Position numbers and translations under genes: made by a program. The notes beneath the pieces are model-generated. The model made no database searches. It was not told where the DNA came from and saw nothing but the letters and a program-made list of their open reading frames with translations. From Flavobacteriales bacterium UBA7519 (GTDB taxonomy: Bacteria; Bacteroidota; Bacteroidia; Flavobacteriales; Weeksellaceae), in NCBI GenBank assembly GCA_002476905.1, contig DLND01000073.1, positions 1 through 9,983 on the forward strand: DNA of 9,983 nt. Reading direction: 5' to 3'. Below, piece after piece: positions 1-5,656 of the stretch (the stretch's first letter is position 1; each line of letters starts with the position of its first letter).

Positions 1-33
1 TCGTTATTTCAGGACTAGATAAAATTGAAATAA

Positions 34-72
34 AAAAAACTCCAAGTTGAAACGGTCAATTTGGAGTTTTTT
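34..72. terminator. Strong hairpin terminator of a gene left of the window
   Basis: The arms at 34-45 and 61-72 are perfect complements (A-run plus CTCCAA against TTGGAG plus T-run). They extend inward through a G-T wobble (46/60) and TTGA/TCAA to a five-base loop, AACGG, at 51-55. The A-run and T-run at the two ends would let it work in both directions. It most likely ends a plus-strand gene whose last codons lie just before or inside the first 20 bases, but the reading frame cannot be settled from so few bases. Confidence 0.85.
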
Positions 73-154
73 ATTTGTTGTATGATTTCTAATACGAGTA
101 TCTCTCGGAAAAAGAAAAAAATTATTAGAAATCTATTAAAAATCAAAACTTTGG

Positions 155-185
155 TTTCACAATTGATGATATTTGTATAATTTTG
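155..185 (+). promoter_or_regulatory. Putative Bacteroidota-type promoter for the 202-549 gene
   Basis: TAATTTTG at 178-185 matches the Bacteroidota -7 consensus TAnnTTTG exactly. A loose -33 element (TTTC, 155-158) lies 19 bases upstream. The -7 box ends 17 bases before the ATG at 202, which implies a leader of about 10 bases. The assignment rests on motif and spacing only. Confidence 0.6.
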
Positions 186-201
186 CAGCGTTATCAAACC
201 A

Positions 202-549
202 ATGAAGAAGACTACACTTTTCCCACTATTATTCTTAACCGTTTTTGTTTTCGGAATGCTTTCTTTCACCTCGAATAAGAAAGTAATTGCTGTTGTTTTT
301 AACAAAGAAATGACAAGGCAAGATCTAATGAGTCTTCAGAAAAACCTTAGAGACAAAAACATTATTTTAGTATTTAACAAAATGAAATTCACTAAGAATA
401 GATTGAGTTATATTGATTTTAGTATTGATTTTGGGGATGGTTTTTCAGGAACTTCAAAATCTGCAATTACAAAAAACACAGAAATAGGTTTTATCCGTGA
501 TTACAATGAAAATGCAGAACATCCTTTTTTGGTTGGCGATTTAAAATAG
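202..549 (+). CDS. Small secreted protein of unknown function (115 aa)
   Basis: I cannot name this family. Residues 1-24 look like a signal peptide: Lys-Lys at 2-3, a hydrophobic stretch over about 6-20, then Ser-Phe-Thr-Ser. There is no cysteine, so it is not a lipoprotein. The mature part has a pattern of Met-Thr-Arg-Gln-Asp-Leu near 37-42, a Leu-Gln-Lys-Asn-Leu helix, an Ile-Ile-Leu strand and an Ile-Asp-Phe-Ser-Ile strand (71-75). From memory this resembles the small alpha/beta modules in the C-terminal tails of flavobacterial M56/BlaR1-like membrane peptidases, but that is only an impression. The gene is monocistronic: it has its own -7 box and is followed within 4 bases by a hairpin terminator. 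It is probably periplasmic or surface-exposed. Confidence 0.75.
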   Translation: MKKTTLFPLLFLTVFVFGMLSFTSNKKVIAVVFNKEMTRQDLMSLQKNLRDKNIILVFNKMKFTKNRLSYIDFSIDFGDGFSGTSKSAITKNTEIGFIRDYNENAEHPFLVGDLK

Positions 550-552
550 AAG

Positions 553-581
553 AAAAGCTTCCAAATTCAGGAGGCTTTTTT
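553..581 (+). terminator. Rho-independent terminator of the 202-549 gene
   Basis: A ten-base-pair stem (553-562 with 570-579, one G-T wobble) closes a seven-base loop, AAATTCA, and runs into a T-tract. It starts 4 bases after the stop codon. Confidence 0.88.
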
Positions 582-645
582 GTTGTTTAATTTTTCGATA
601 TCACAGTATAGCTTTTTTCTCTCCAAAAAATACCCTGAAAAAGGT

Positions 646-677
646 ATTGCCGTGATTTTTATAGTATGCTAAATTTG
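646..677 (+). promoter_or_regulatory. Putative promoter of the T9SS-exported delta-60 protein
   Basis: TAAATTTG at 670-677 fits the -7 consensus TAnnTTTG and ATTG at 646-649 can serve as the -33 element, 20 bases apart. The box ends 17 bases before the ATG. A six-base-pair inverted repeat (AATACC 629-634, GGTATT 643-648) overlaps the -33 element and could be an operator. Confidence 0.65.
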
Positions 678-693
678 ATTAAAATTTAACACT

Positions 694-2112
694 ATGAAAA
701 ATTCTTTACTTTCCGCATTTTTATTTTTCGGAATATCATCAGCAATTTCTGCTCAATCATTAGATTCTTCTTTTGGAACAAATGGTACCGTCTCGCACAG
801 CGGAATCGGAAACTATTTTGACGCGACAGAACTCCCGGACGGTAGCGTGATCCTTAGCGGAGATTATGAGACCAGCTCTGTATCAAAAGCCATTGTCACA
901 AAATTGAAACCAGACGGAAGCCTTGATACATCTTTTGGATCGGGCGGAAAATATGTGATTGACCAGTTTTCGGATGTGGATTATTATGAGGCTTTTTCCA
1001 AAGCAATTCTTCAACCAGATGGTAAATTAGTATTGCTATACGGCGCAGAATATTACAATGGTATAGACGAGGAAACTTTAAGTTTTAGAATGATGCGTTT
1101 AAATAGCAACGGATCTGTAGATAATAGTTTTTTGGGATATAGCGTACAAAATGTGGGAGAGGACGATTATCCGTATGGGCTAATTCCCCTATCATCTGGA
1201 AAATTCTTGATATATGGAGGAAGTTATATCACAAGGATTAACCAGAATGGGACTTTGGACACATCCTATGCTGCCAACGGTACAAGAACTCTCTCTATTG
1301 ATGTAGAAGATATCAACATCATAGGTAATGCTCTTTACCTATATGATTATTCTGGAAATAAAATTATTAGGTTGGAAAACGAAAGTGCGACAACTTCAAC
1401 ATCTTATAATCTACCACAATATTCTTCTATCTATATTAATGGAAATAATATCTTTATCCACGATACTACTAATTCTTTTAGTAAGATCACAAAACTGGAT
1501 TCTAATTTTAATCCTGTTACTAACTTTGGGACAAACGGAACCAGTACCTTCAACAATACTATTGGTTACAATTTTGTTTTCCAATCGCAAGCTAGTATCT
1601 TGTCAAAATCTTATATTCCCAACTATGATCAGAACGGCAACATCTTGAGCGTAGATATAGCATACAGAAGAATAAATCCTAACGGCACAGCGGATTCTAC
1701 TTTTGGTACAGCGGGCGTTTACAAGATCAATATCCCAGAAAATGCCCCTTATGATTATTATAGTGACGATTACGTGCATTCCAACGGGAAATTGTACCAC
1801 CTGTTCTACGATAAAGACTCGGAAAATAACAACATTTATTTGAAAAGAAGCAATCTACCTAACGAAATACTTGCAACAGAAAATGTGGCTTTGACAAAAG
1901 AAATTAGAATAATCCAGAATCCTGTCCGTGAAAATCTCATTTTAAACGGAAATCTCAGAAATGGCAAAATATACGATATGACTGGCAGAGAAACAGGAAT
2001 TAGCTTCGAAGGAAAACAAACTTCCGTAGAGCGTCTTAAAACTGGAGCATACATTATTAATGCGATATCAGATTCCGGAAAGAAAATCAATCTGAAATTC
2101 ATCAAAAAGTAA
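694..2112 (+). CDS. Secreted delta-60 repeat protein with T9SS type A sorting domain (472 aa)
   Basis: This is a cell-surface or secreted protein exported by Sec and then by T9SS. Residues 1-21 form a signal peptide ending Ser-Ala-Gln. Six degenerate copies of the delta-60 motif (LDxSFGxxG type) start near residues 23, 77, 142, 188, 275 and 333, spaced roughly 46-87 residues apart, consistent with a beta-propeller-like fold. From about residue 395 there is a typical sorting domain: Asn-Pro-Val near 409, an Ile-Tyr-Asp-Met-Thr-Gly-Arg segment at 426-432, Leu-Lys-Thr-Gly-Ala-Tyr at 448-453 and a basic Phe-Ile-Lys-Lys end. In known T9SS substrates this tail is recognised by the translocon and usually removed when the protein is attached or released. 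The cargo's ligand is unknown; delta-60 proteins are mostly uncharacterised. The gene stands alone, with its own promoter and terminator. Confidence 0.92.
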   Translation: MKNSLLSAFLFFGISSAISAQSLDSSFGTNGTVSHSGIGNYFDATELPDGSVILSGDYETSSVSKAIVTKLKPDGSLDTSFGSGGKYVIDQFSDVDYYEAFSKAILQPDGKLVLLYGAEYYNGIDEETLSFRMMRLNSNGSVDNSFLGYSVQNVGEDDYPYGLIPLSSGKFLIYGGSYITRINQNGTLDTSYAANGTRTLSIDVEDINIIGNALYLYDYSGNKIIRLENESATTSTSYNLPQYSSIYINGNNIFIHDTTNSFSKITKLDSNFNPVTNFGTNGTSTFNNTIGYNFVFQSQASILSKSYIPNYDQNGNILSVDIAYRRINPNGTADSTFGTAGVYKINIPENAPYDYYSDDYVHSNGKLYHLFYDKDSENNNIYLKRSNLPNEILATENVALTKEIRIIQNPVRENLILNGNLRNGKIYDMTGRETGISFEGKQTSVERLKTGAYIINAISDSGKKINLKFIKK

Positions 2113-2125
2113 AACTAATAACTAT

Positions 2126-2161
2126 AAAAAAATGCTACTCCAGAAAGAGTAGCATTTTTTT
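2126..2161. terminator. Bidirectional terminator between convergent genes
   Basis: A perfect stem joins 2126-2140 with 2147-2161 around the loop CAGAAA (2141-2146): core TGCTACTC/GAGTAGCA flanked by A- and T-runs. It serves both the plus-strand gene ending at 2112 and the minus-strand gene ending at 2160. The minus-strand stop codon lies at the edge of the stem, so that message has almost no 3' untranslated region before the hairpin. Confidence 0.93.
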
Positions 2162-3236
2162 ATAGTTTAGACTTCCTGTTTTTTCTAATTGCCAAATCGT
2201 CATCAAAATCATCAATTCTATAATCTGTTAACGAATTTCCTTTTCTGATTTTTTCTTTGGAATAAAGCCTATACTCGTTCTCTGTTTTTTCTAAAAGATA
2301 ATCGTAGGGTCCAACCGAAGAAATTAGTTTAATTAAGACTGGTGAAATTTCCAAACAAATAAACAATCCCATAATGAAACTTGCTGCCAAGGCAATTATT
2401 GCAGAATTTTTCCCCAATTCATCCAAAGCTTGTAATCTCGCAGCAAAGCCATTGAATTTATCTTCAGTTACTTCCGTAGATTTTCTTTCGGTTTCCAGAT
2501 TAGTATAAACTTTTGAAATTTCGCTATCCAAATATTGCAATCTCGGTTGCATTTGTTTTTGGTAATTTTCCAGGTCTGCTCGTTTCTGTTCTTTCAGTTC
2601 AGCTTTTCTTTTGGCATTAGTTCCATAACCCACTTTTCCACTTGTTAAGCCAGATTGTTTTCCTAGAATTTCTTTTTCTAATTCAACCGAAGCTGAATCA
2701 TAAGCCAGCCGATAAGTTTTAATTTGATTCTGGATTTGCTTTTTCTCTAAATCAAAAGGACCGGATTGTTGCAGAATTCTACCGCTCATTTCTGTCTGCA
2801 ACTGTTTCTTATTTCTTTGAATAATGGTATTCAGTTGTTTGTTGACCTCTTTCTCAAAAATTTTCAATTCCAAAGGTTTGGAGATAATGATTCCGAGAAA
2901 AGTTGCTAAAATCAAACGCGGAATTGTCATCAAAACTTGACTCCACCAAGTTCCTGTTTTTTTGATTGAGGAAACAATATATCTATCCAAATTGAAAATC
3001 ATTAATCCCCAAAGAATCCCGAATCCTACTGAAGCCCAAAGGTTATCGAATACCGTGAACATCGCATATCCTGCAGAAAGTGTTGCGAAAATAGCAGTGA
3101 ACAAAACAATCCCACCGATTCCGGCAAACTTGTTCCATTCGGAAGGCGATTTTTTCAGCAGATGAATATTCGCGCCGGAACAAATCATCAGAAAATGCTG
3201 AAACCAATTCATTTTATGTGTGTTAGTATTTTTCAT
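2160..3236 (-). CDS. DUF4407 domain membrane protein with long coiled coil (358 aa)
   Basis: The order of hydrophobic segments and the Phe-Asn-Leu-Asp-Arg motif match DUF4407 (Pfam PF14362), whose function is unknown. Predicted membrane segments are about 37-63, 66-82, 101-119 and 278-304. FNLDR (81-85) directly follows the second segment and Lys-Pro (120-121) ends the third. Residues 126-265 are rich in Gln, Lys and Glu and look like a helical or coiled-coil region between segments 3 and 4, broken near 195-206 by a Gly/Ser-rich stretch. The C-terminal 50 residues are charged and probably cytoplasmic. The ATG at 3236 gives a start that fits the family; Met9 is a possible alternative. The gene is alone on its strand, convergent with the delta-60 gene and divergent from the lipoprotein. 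No clear minus-strand -7 box was found. Confidence 0.9.
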   Translation of the reverse strand: MKNTNTHKMNWFQHFLMICSGANIHLLKKSPSEWNKFAGIGGIVLFTAIFATLSAGYAMFTVFDNLWASVGFGILWGLMIFNLDRYIVSSIKKTGTWWSQVLMTIPRLILATFLGIIISKPLELKIFEKEVNKQLNTIIQRNKKQLQTEMSGRILQQSGPFDLEKKQIQNQIKTYRLAYDSASVELEKEILGKQSGLTSGKVGYGTNAKRKAELKEQKRADLENYQKQMQPRLQYLDSEISKVYTNLETERKSTEVTEDKFNGFAARLQALDELGKNSAIIALAASFIMGLFICLEISPVLIKLISSVGPYDYLLEKTENEYRLYSKEKIRKGNSLTDYRIDDFDDDLAIRKNRKSKL

Positions 3237-3300
3237 CTTTCATATGTATATTTCTAAAGGTCAGATAGAACGTTAGCCTTTCATTGATTATAATTCATCA

Positions 3301-3359
3301 TAATTTGTCATTTAAAACGTTAATTTGTTACAAATAGTATTAGGTTTTACCTAATAACT
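3301..3359. promoter_or_regulatory. Candidate operator region: direct repeat plus inverted repeat
   Basis: Within the divergent intergenic region, TAATTTGTCA (3301-3310) and TAATTTGTTA (3321-3330) are direct repeats exactly 20 bases apart, about two helical turns. Just downstream an inverted repeat, TATTAGG (3338-3344) and CCTAATA (3350-3356), encloses TTTTA; allowing one bulged base it extends to AGT/ACT. No T-run follows, so it is not a usual terminator. A regulator-binding site is an inference; in such AT-rich DNA chance repeats are also possible. Confidence 0.35.
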
Positions 3360-3404
3360 AAATCTGTACCAATTTATTTTTAATCAAATTAAATTTCCAG
3401 GTAT

Positions 3405-3412
3405 TATATTTG
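3405..3412 (+). promoter_or_regulatory. Putative -7 box for the 3435-3890 lipoprotein gene
   Basis: TATATTTG fits TAnnTTTG exactly and ends 23 bases before the ATG. No clear -33 TTTG is seen about 19 bases upstream, so this promoter is less certain than those at 178 and 670. Confidence 0.5.
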
Positions 3413-3434
3413 ATGACAGATTTAAAAATATTTT

Positions 3435-3890
3435 ATGAAAAATCTATTGTTCTTAGCAGCTATTGCAACAATATCATTCTCTTGCAAATCCACAATTAAT
3501 CCAGATAATCTTCCCAAACCTCTGCCAGAAAGACCAAAAGAAAATCCGGATAAAGGAAATCTAACAGAACAAGAAGCGCAGGAAATGGAGAATTTGAAAT
3601 CCGAAATTCTGACAATGGCAAATAGTGAAAAATGCACCAACTCTACTGATTTGAAATCTGTCGGGTTAGGTGTGAAAGCTTGCGGTGGTCCTGTTTCTTA
3701 TATTGCTTATTCAGATAAAATTGATGAAGCCAAATTTTTGGAAAAAGTCAATTTGTATAATCAGAAATCAACAGAGTATAATAAAAAATACAATCTGACG
3801 TCAGATTGTATGCTGATAATGCCACCCGAAAAAATCGAATGTGTAAACGGAAGTCCTGTTTTCAAATATTCGTCGGCTGCTGTGCAGTAA
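3435..3890 (+). CDS. Hypothetical lipoprotein (151 aa) with four extra cysteines
   Basis: I do not recognise a family. The N-terminus is a lipoprotein signal: Lys3, a hydrophobic core over 4-13, then Ile-Ser-Phe-Ser followed by Cys17, the probable lipidated residue. A proline- and charge-rich linker (about 22-42) precedes a helical segment (44-62). Four more cysteines (67, 83, 125, 136) could form two disulfides in the periplasm or at the cell surface. Thr-Asp-Leu-Lys-Ser-Val (71-76) followed by Gly-Leu-Gly-Val-Lys-Ala-Cys-Gly-Gly-Pro (77-86) is the most motif-like stretch. The 3' end overlaps the convergent YihY gene by 29 bases, with no terminator between them. The product is probably anchored to the inner or outer membrane; its role is unknown. 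Confidence 0.8.
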   Translation: MKNLLFLAAIATISFSCKSTINPDNLPKPLPERPKENPDKGNLTEQEAQEMENLKSEILTMANSEKCTNSTDLKSVGLGVKACGGPVSYIAYSDKIDEAKFLEKVNLYNQKSTEYNKKYNLTSDCMLIMPPEKIECVNGSPVFKYSSAAVQ

Positions 3891-4803
3891 TCTTTTGCGC
3901 TTCAGCATCTCTGTATAATTTTTCTTTGCTCCATTTGGCGTGTTTGGAAGGCAAGATTGTGTGTCCTTTTCTATAAGCATAAATCTTGGTAAACTCAGCT
4001 CCAAAGAATATCAATTGACAAGAATAATTAATCCACATCATCAATAGAATTACAGTTCCCGCCGCACCAAAAATGGATGTTGGCTTGGAAATATCGAAGT
4101 AGAAACTCATCAGCATTTTCCCAATATTGAAAAGTAAAGCCGTAACAATTGCACCAATCCAAACAGATTTCCATTTGATTTCCACATCGGGTAAAACTTT
4201 GAACATAAAAGCAAATAGAATGGTAACGATGGCTAATCCTAAAATAAAATTACTTGCCTGGATAATCACATAAGTTTCCAAACCAAAATATTTGGTAATT
4301 AAAGTATTTGCAAGTCCGATAGCAGAAGACAGAAGCATACTAACGAGAAGGAGAAATGCAATAATTAGAATCATCCCCAGGGAATTGGCTCTGTCTAAAA
4401 TGAACTTTTGCCAAGCCTTTTTAGGAGCTGCTTCTACATCCCAAAGGTTGTTTAGCGAGCTCTGCATCTGGAAAAATAAACTGGTTGCACCAAAGACCAA
4501 AGTTCCGACGCCGAGTGCTTTCATCCAGAAGTTCTGTTTATCAACCATTGCACTTTTGATAATATCCTGCACGCTTTTCGCACCATCGTAACCTATTATT
4601 CCTTGTAGTTGCCTGCGGATTTCGCCATTTACAGCTTCTTCGCCAAAGAAATGTCCTGCTACCCAAATTACGATAATCATCAAACCAGGCAAAGAAAATA
4701 TGGCATTATAAGCCATACTTGCACTGTTTTTTGACGCGGAGGAAGCCATCCATTCACTGAAGGTCTGTTTTAGAACGCCCCAAAAAGAATTAAGTTTTTT
4801 CAT
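3862..4803 (-). CDS. YihY/BrkB-family inner membrane protein (313 aa)
   Basis: This is a member of the YihY/virulence factor BrkB family, often mislabelled ribonuclease BN; the family's function is unsettled. Conserved landmarks are Ser-Ala-Ser-Met-Ala-Tyr near 27-32 leading into the first membrane segment (about 33-52), Ser-Leu-Asn-Asn-Leu-Trp (116-121), Leu-Pro-Asp-Val (204-207) before segment five, and Phe-Gly-Ala-Ala-Gly-Thr (245-250) leading into the last segment with Phe-Gly-Ala-Glu-Phe (267-271). Six membrane segments are expected at about 33-52, 95-112, 142-166, 181-203, 213-235 and 246-268. The charged C-terminal tail of about 35 residues is probably cytoplasmic. It starts 38 bases after the carbonic anhydrase gene on the same strand, so the two are probably co-transcribed. 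Its stop codon lies inside the opposing lipoprotein gene. Confidence 0.92.
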   Translation of the reverse strand: MKKLNSFWGVLKQTFSEWMASSASKNSASMAYNAIFSLPGLMIIVIWVAGHFFGEEAVNGEIRRQLQGIIGYDGAKSVQDIIKSAMVDKQNFWMKALGVGTLVFGATSLFFQMQSSLNNLWDVEAAPKKAWQKFILDRANSLGMILIIAFLLLVSMLLSSAIGLANTLITKYFGLETYVIIQASNFILGLAIVTILFAFMFKVLPDVEIKWKSVWIGAIVTALLFNIGKMLMSFYFDISKPTSIFGAAGTVILLMMWINYSCQLIFFGAEFTKIYAYRKGHTILPSKHAKWSKEKLYRDAEAQKITAQQPTNI

Positions 4804-4841
4804 TTCTTATTTTTCTTGGGAAATTCAATCTTTATACCAAC

Positions 4842-5360
4842 TTAGTCTTCTTTGTACCAGCTGGAGTATTTAACATAATTATTTGCGATTCTATCAATCT
4901 CGCCTGTAATTAGATTTTGAGAGATATCTTTCACTTTTTTTGCCGGAACGCCAGCCCAAATCTCGCCTTCTTTGATGTGTGTATTGGCAGTCACTACAGC
5001 TCCCGCTGCAACAATAGAGTTGCTTTCCACAATGCAGTCATCCATCACAATTGCGCCCATCCCAATCAGAACATTATCTTTTATTGTACAACCGTGTACA
5101 ATCGCATTATGACCAATCGATACGTTATTTCCAATCGTAGTTGGGCTCTTTTGATAAGTGCAATGTATCATCGCATTGTCCTGAACATTCACTTTATCGC
5201 CCATTTTGATGAAATGAACATCGCCTCTCAAAACCGCATTGTACCAAATACTGCAGTCCTTCCCCATTGTCACATCGCCGATAATCACAGCCGTTTCTGC
5301 CACAAAAGTATTTTCTCCAAGTTGAGGCGTTTTGCCTAAAAGTTCTCTAATAATTGCCAT
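4842..5360 (-). CDS. Gamma-class carbonic anhydrase family protein (172 aa)
   Basis: This is a left-handed beta-helix protein built of hexapeptide repeats, with the pattern [Ile/Val]-Gly-x-x-[small]-x recurring through about residues 20-140, followed by a C-terminal helix (about 143-165). The metal site is complete: His66, His84 and His89 correspond to the three zinc/iron ligands of the archaeal enzyme Cam. Arg45-Gly46-Asp47 and Gln60 match the conserved Arg/Asp pair and Gln of the family. The length is normal. Such proteins act as cytoplasmic trimers and may hydrate CO2, but many bacterial members (YrdA/PaaY-like) have weak or untested activity, so the substrate is uncertain. The ATG at 5360 follows an eight-A tract on the coding strand; there is no Shine-Dalgarno site. 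It is the first gene of a likely two-gene unit with the YihY-family gene. Confidence 0.93.
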   Translation of the reverse strand: MAIIRELLGKTPQLGENTFVAETAVIIGDVTMGKDCSIWYNAVLRGDVHFIKMGDKVNVQDNAMIHCTYQKSPTTIGNNVSIGHNAIVHGCTIKDNVLIGMGAIVMDDCIVESNSIVAAGAVVTANTHIKEGEIWAGVPAKKVKDISQNLITGEIDRIANNYVKYSSWYKED

Positions 5361-5402
5361 TTTTTTTTAAATGATTTATTGTTAATTATTAAGTGTAAGT
5401 AT

Positions 5403-5490
5403 TTGGGCGCCTTTATCCGTCCTCCACTCCCGCTTTTTTATTTTTCCAAAGAAAAAATAAAAAGAGCTCCGTTCAGGCCGGGGCGCAGAT
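5403..5490. repeat. GC-rich imperfect palindrome, probable dispersed intergenic repeat
   Basis: The 296 bases between 5361 and 5656 hold no gene. Within them lies an island far richer in G and C than its surroundings. The ends GCGCC (5407-5411) and GGCGC (5482-5486) are complementary. In the centre, C-T6-A-T5-C (5433-5446) faces G-A6-T-A5-G (5451-5464) across the loop CAAA, with a one-base offset, forming a long hairpin. From memory, similar sequences with CACTCCCGC and AGAGCTCCGTTCAGG recur between genes in Chryseobacterium-like genomes; this is not checked here. It contains no reading frame or transposase, so it would be a non-autonomous or structural element. Confidence 0.6.
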
Positions 5491-5630
5491 TGGTCTTTCA
5501 ATCAAATTTTGACATTCATTGAGCCAAAAATGAAACCAATAGAAAAAATCAAAAATCTGCAAAGATGCTCAGAATCAAAACTTAACATCATCTTACTATT
5601 TATCAGCTTTTTTCTTCCACCAAATTACGA

Positions 5631-5638
5631 TAATTTTG
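5631..5638 (+). promoter_or_regulatory. Putative -7 box for the Nfu-type gene
   Basis: TAATTTTG is an exact TAnnTTTG match ending 19 bases before the ATG at 5657. The T-run at 5608-5613, about 20 bases upstream, is only a partial -33 element. The rest of the gap (5491-5630) shows nothing I can identify. Confidence 0.55.
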
Positions 5639-5656
5639 TAGTTCAATATATTTAAA

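Noticed and set aside
1..18. Possible last codons of a plus-strand gene entering from the left edge
   Set aside because: All three frames stop within 50 bases (at 16-18, 20-22 and 48-50), and with so few codons none can be assigned to a family. The hairpin at 34-72 suggests such a gene exists but does not identify its frame.
15..305. Open frame of 96 codons on the minus strand
   Set aside because: It spans a terminator and the promoter and signal-peptide region of the plus-strand gene at 202, has low-complexity Phe/Ile runs and no recognisable motif.
1836..2105. Minus-strand open frame within the T9SS sorting domain region
   Set aside because: The opposite strand encodes a clear sorting domain with conserved motifs; this frame is an antisense shadow.
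4917..5339. Long plus-strand open frame opposite the carbonic anhydrase gene
   Set aside because: It is rich in His, Cys and Asn as expected from antisense of hexapeptide repeats, while the minus strand has a complete family signature with all three metal ligands.
5431..5467. The A/T hairpin at 5433-5464 as a simple terminator
   Set aside because: It lies between two divergent gene starts, so neither neighbour would be terminated by it, and it is part of a larger GC-flanked palindrome.
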